DNA of 6,066 nt. Source: Chloroflexia bacterium (GTDB lineage Bacteria > Chloroflexota > Chloroflexia > Thermomicrobiales > UBA6265). Where the stretch lies: NCBI GenBank assembly GCA_013698285.1, contig JACCVE010000098.1, positions 1 through 6,066 of the forward strand, in the 5' to 3' direction. The notes under the pieces are model-generated. The model made no database searches and was not told the origin of the DNA. It saw only the letters and a program-made list of their open reading frames with translations. Shown piece by piece: positions 5,218 through 6,066 of the stretch. The position numbers and the translations under genes were made by a program. Every line of letters begins with the position of its first letter. Position 1 is the stretch's first letter.

Positions 5218-6048
5218 TCACAGATGCCGCAGGAACGCCTCCGGATCATCCAAAAAATCCCGCGTCAGTTGAACGCCTGGCAGGTCCTCCCACCGCGCCG
5301 GCACCACCTTCCCGTTGTCGAGGTGGTAGATCGTCGCGCCGGGGCAGGCGAGCAGGATTGGGGAGTGGGTGGCGATGATCGCCTGGGCGCCCTGGGCGGC
5401 GATGTCGCGTAGCACCGCGACGAGGGCCAGTTGGCGCAGGGCCGAGAAGGCGGTGTCGGGCTCGTCGAGGAGATAGAGGCCCCCCGGCAGGAGGCGGGCC
5501 TGGAAGACATCGAGGAACCCTTCCCCGTGGGAGCGGGCGTGCAGTTCGCCGTACTGGCGGCGGACGGCTGCCGCCTGGCCTTTCAGCACCCCGTGGGCGT
5601 AGCTGCCCACGGGGTGGTCCGCCGCCAGGGTCTCCATCTCGGCGACCAGCAGGTCGGTCCGGGTGGCGAAGCCGAAGAAGTCCTCCGCCCGGAGGAAGAA
5701 ACCCTGCCGGGCCCGGTGGCCCCAGGTGAAGCGCAGCGCGGCGGCCAGGCGACGGGCGGCGGCCAGGGTCGGGTCGCGGCCGGTGTCCTGGCCGCCCAGG
5801 GTCTGCAAGTCGGCCCCGACGGCGATCGCCTCCAGCAGCGACGACTTGCCGGAGCCGTTCTCGCCGACCAGGAACGTGATCGGGGTCGGGAACGAGAGTT
5901 CATCGAGACCGGCCAGGATCGGCAGGGTGAAGGGGTAGGACTCGTCTGGCGGCTCCGGGGCGCTGTACCGCACCGCCCGGAGGGCCACGCCTGGCGACGA
6001 CGGGTTGCGACCGACGGCTGGGCGGGATCTGGATTGGGACTTGGCCAT
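5218..6048 (-). CDS. AAA/ABC-type ATPase, COG3910-like
   Basis: A soluble 276-residue ATPase of the RecF/SMC-like ABC class, not a transporter subunit. Nucleotide-binding features appear in order: Walker A GENGSGKSS (62-70), a signature-like SHGEG (173-177), Walker B with catalytic glutamate LYLLDEP (191-197; Asp195, Glu196) and the switch histidine in ATHSP (226-230; His228). The stretch FFLRAEDFF (117-125) and the ending LTRDFLDDPEAFLRHL (261-276) are typical of COG3910 predicted ATPases. The family's biological role is undefined, and length and motifs look intact. The first about 20 residues are basic and Ser/Pro-rich, probably disordered. The ATG at 6048 has AAGGG 8 nt upstream (6057-6061), a modest ribosome site; the promoter is beyond the right edge. 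It converges with the DUF1697 gene, and no partner nuclease or antiphage gene is visible beside it. Confidence 0.92.
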   Translation of the reverse strand: MAKSQSRSRPAVGRNPSSPGVALRAVRYSAPEPPDESYPFTLPILAGLDELSFPTPITFLVGENGSGKSSLLEAIAVGADLQTLGGQDTGRDPTLAAARRLAAALRFTWGHRARQGFFLRAEDFFGFATRTDLLVAEMETLAADHPVGSYAHGVLKGQAAAVRRQYGELHARSHGEGFLDVFQARLLPGGLYLLDEPDTAFSALRQLALVAVLRDIAAQGAQAIIATHSPILLACPGATIYHLDNGKVVPARWEDLPGVQLTRDFLDDPEAFLRHL

Positions 6049-6066
6049 CGGGACGGCCCTTACGGC

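Overview
The window is GC-rich, has almost no intergenic T-tracts, and carries long open frames antisense to its genes. Together with a Tat-exported sugar-binding protein whose N-terminus contains RRDLLKR, and two copies of a short inverted-repeat element beginning TGTAGGGGCGCCGCT, this suggests a GC-rich bacterium. Chloroflexota of the Thermomicrobia/Sphaerobacter type is my best guess. A high-GC actinobacterium is not excluded, and no rRNA or other marker gene is present to settle it.

Left two thirds (minus strand, read right to left): a CUT1-type (MalEFG-like) ABC sugar importer. It starts with a sigma70-like promoter (TTGACA, 17 nt, TAGCGT at 3891-3863). Next come a Tat-dependent solute-binding protein (3744-2149), a 403-bp structured spacer (2148-1746), a MalF-like permease (1745-774) and, 22 bp further on, a MalG-like permease that runs off the left edge (751-1). 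No energising ATPase of the importer (MsmK/UgpC type) lies in the window, and the substrate cannot be told from the sequence.

The spacer between the binding protein and the first permease holds three GC-rich hairpins and a 96-bp inverted-repeat element. E. coli malE-malF has structured REP sequences at the same place, where they protect the upstream message. I infer, without proof, a similar role in keeping binding-protein expression above permease expression.

Middle (plus strand, 4016-4531): a DUF1697 protein of unknown function, divergent from the importer across 271 bp. Downstream, about 570 bp (4532-5104) hold no gene I can support, followed by the second inverted-repeat element (5105-5199).

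Right (minus strand, 6048-5218): a complete AAA/ABC-type ATPase of the COG3910 kind with Walker A, a signature-like SHGEG, Walker B and a switch histidine. It converges on the DUF1697 gene, and the second repeat begins 18 bp past its stop codon. Nothing links it functionally to the importer.

The genes belong to known families and I do not see a new multi-gene system. The best leads are the repeat family, placed in both cases downstream of a minus-strand gene, and the structured spacer inside the transporter operon.
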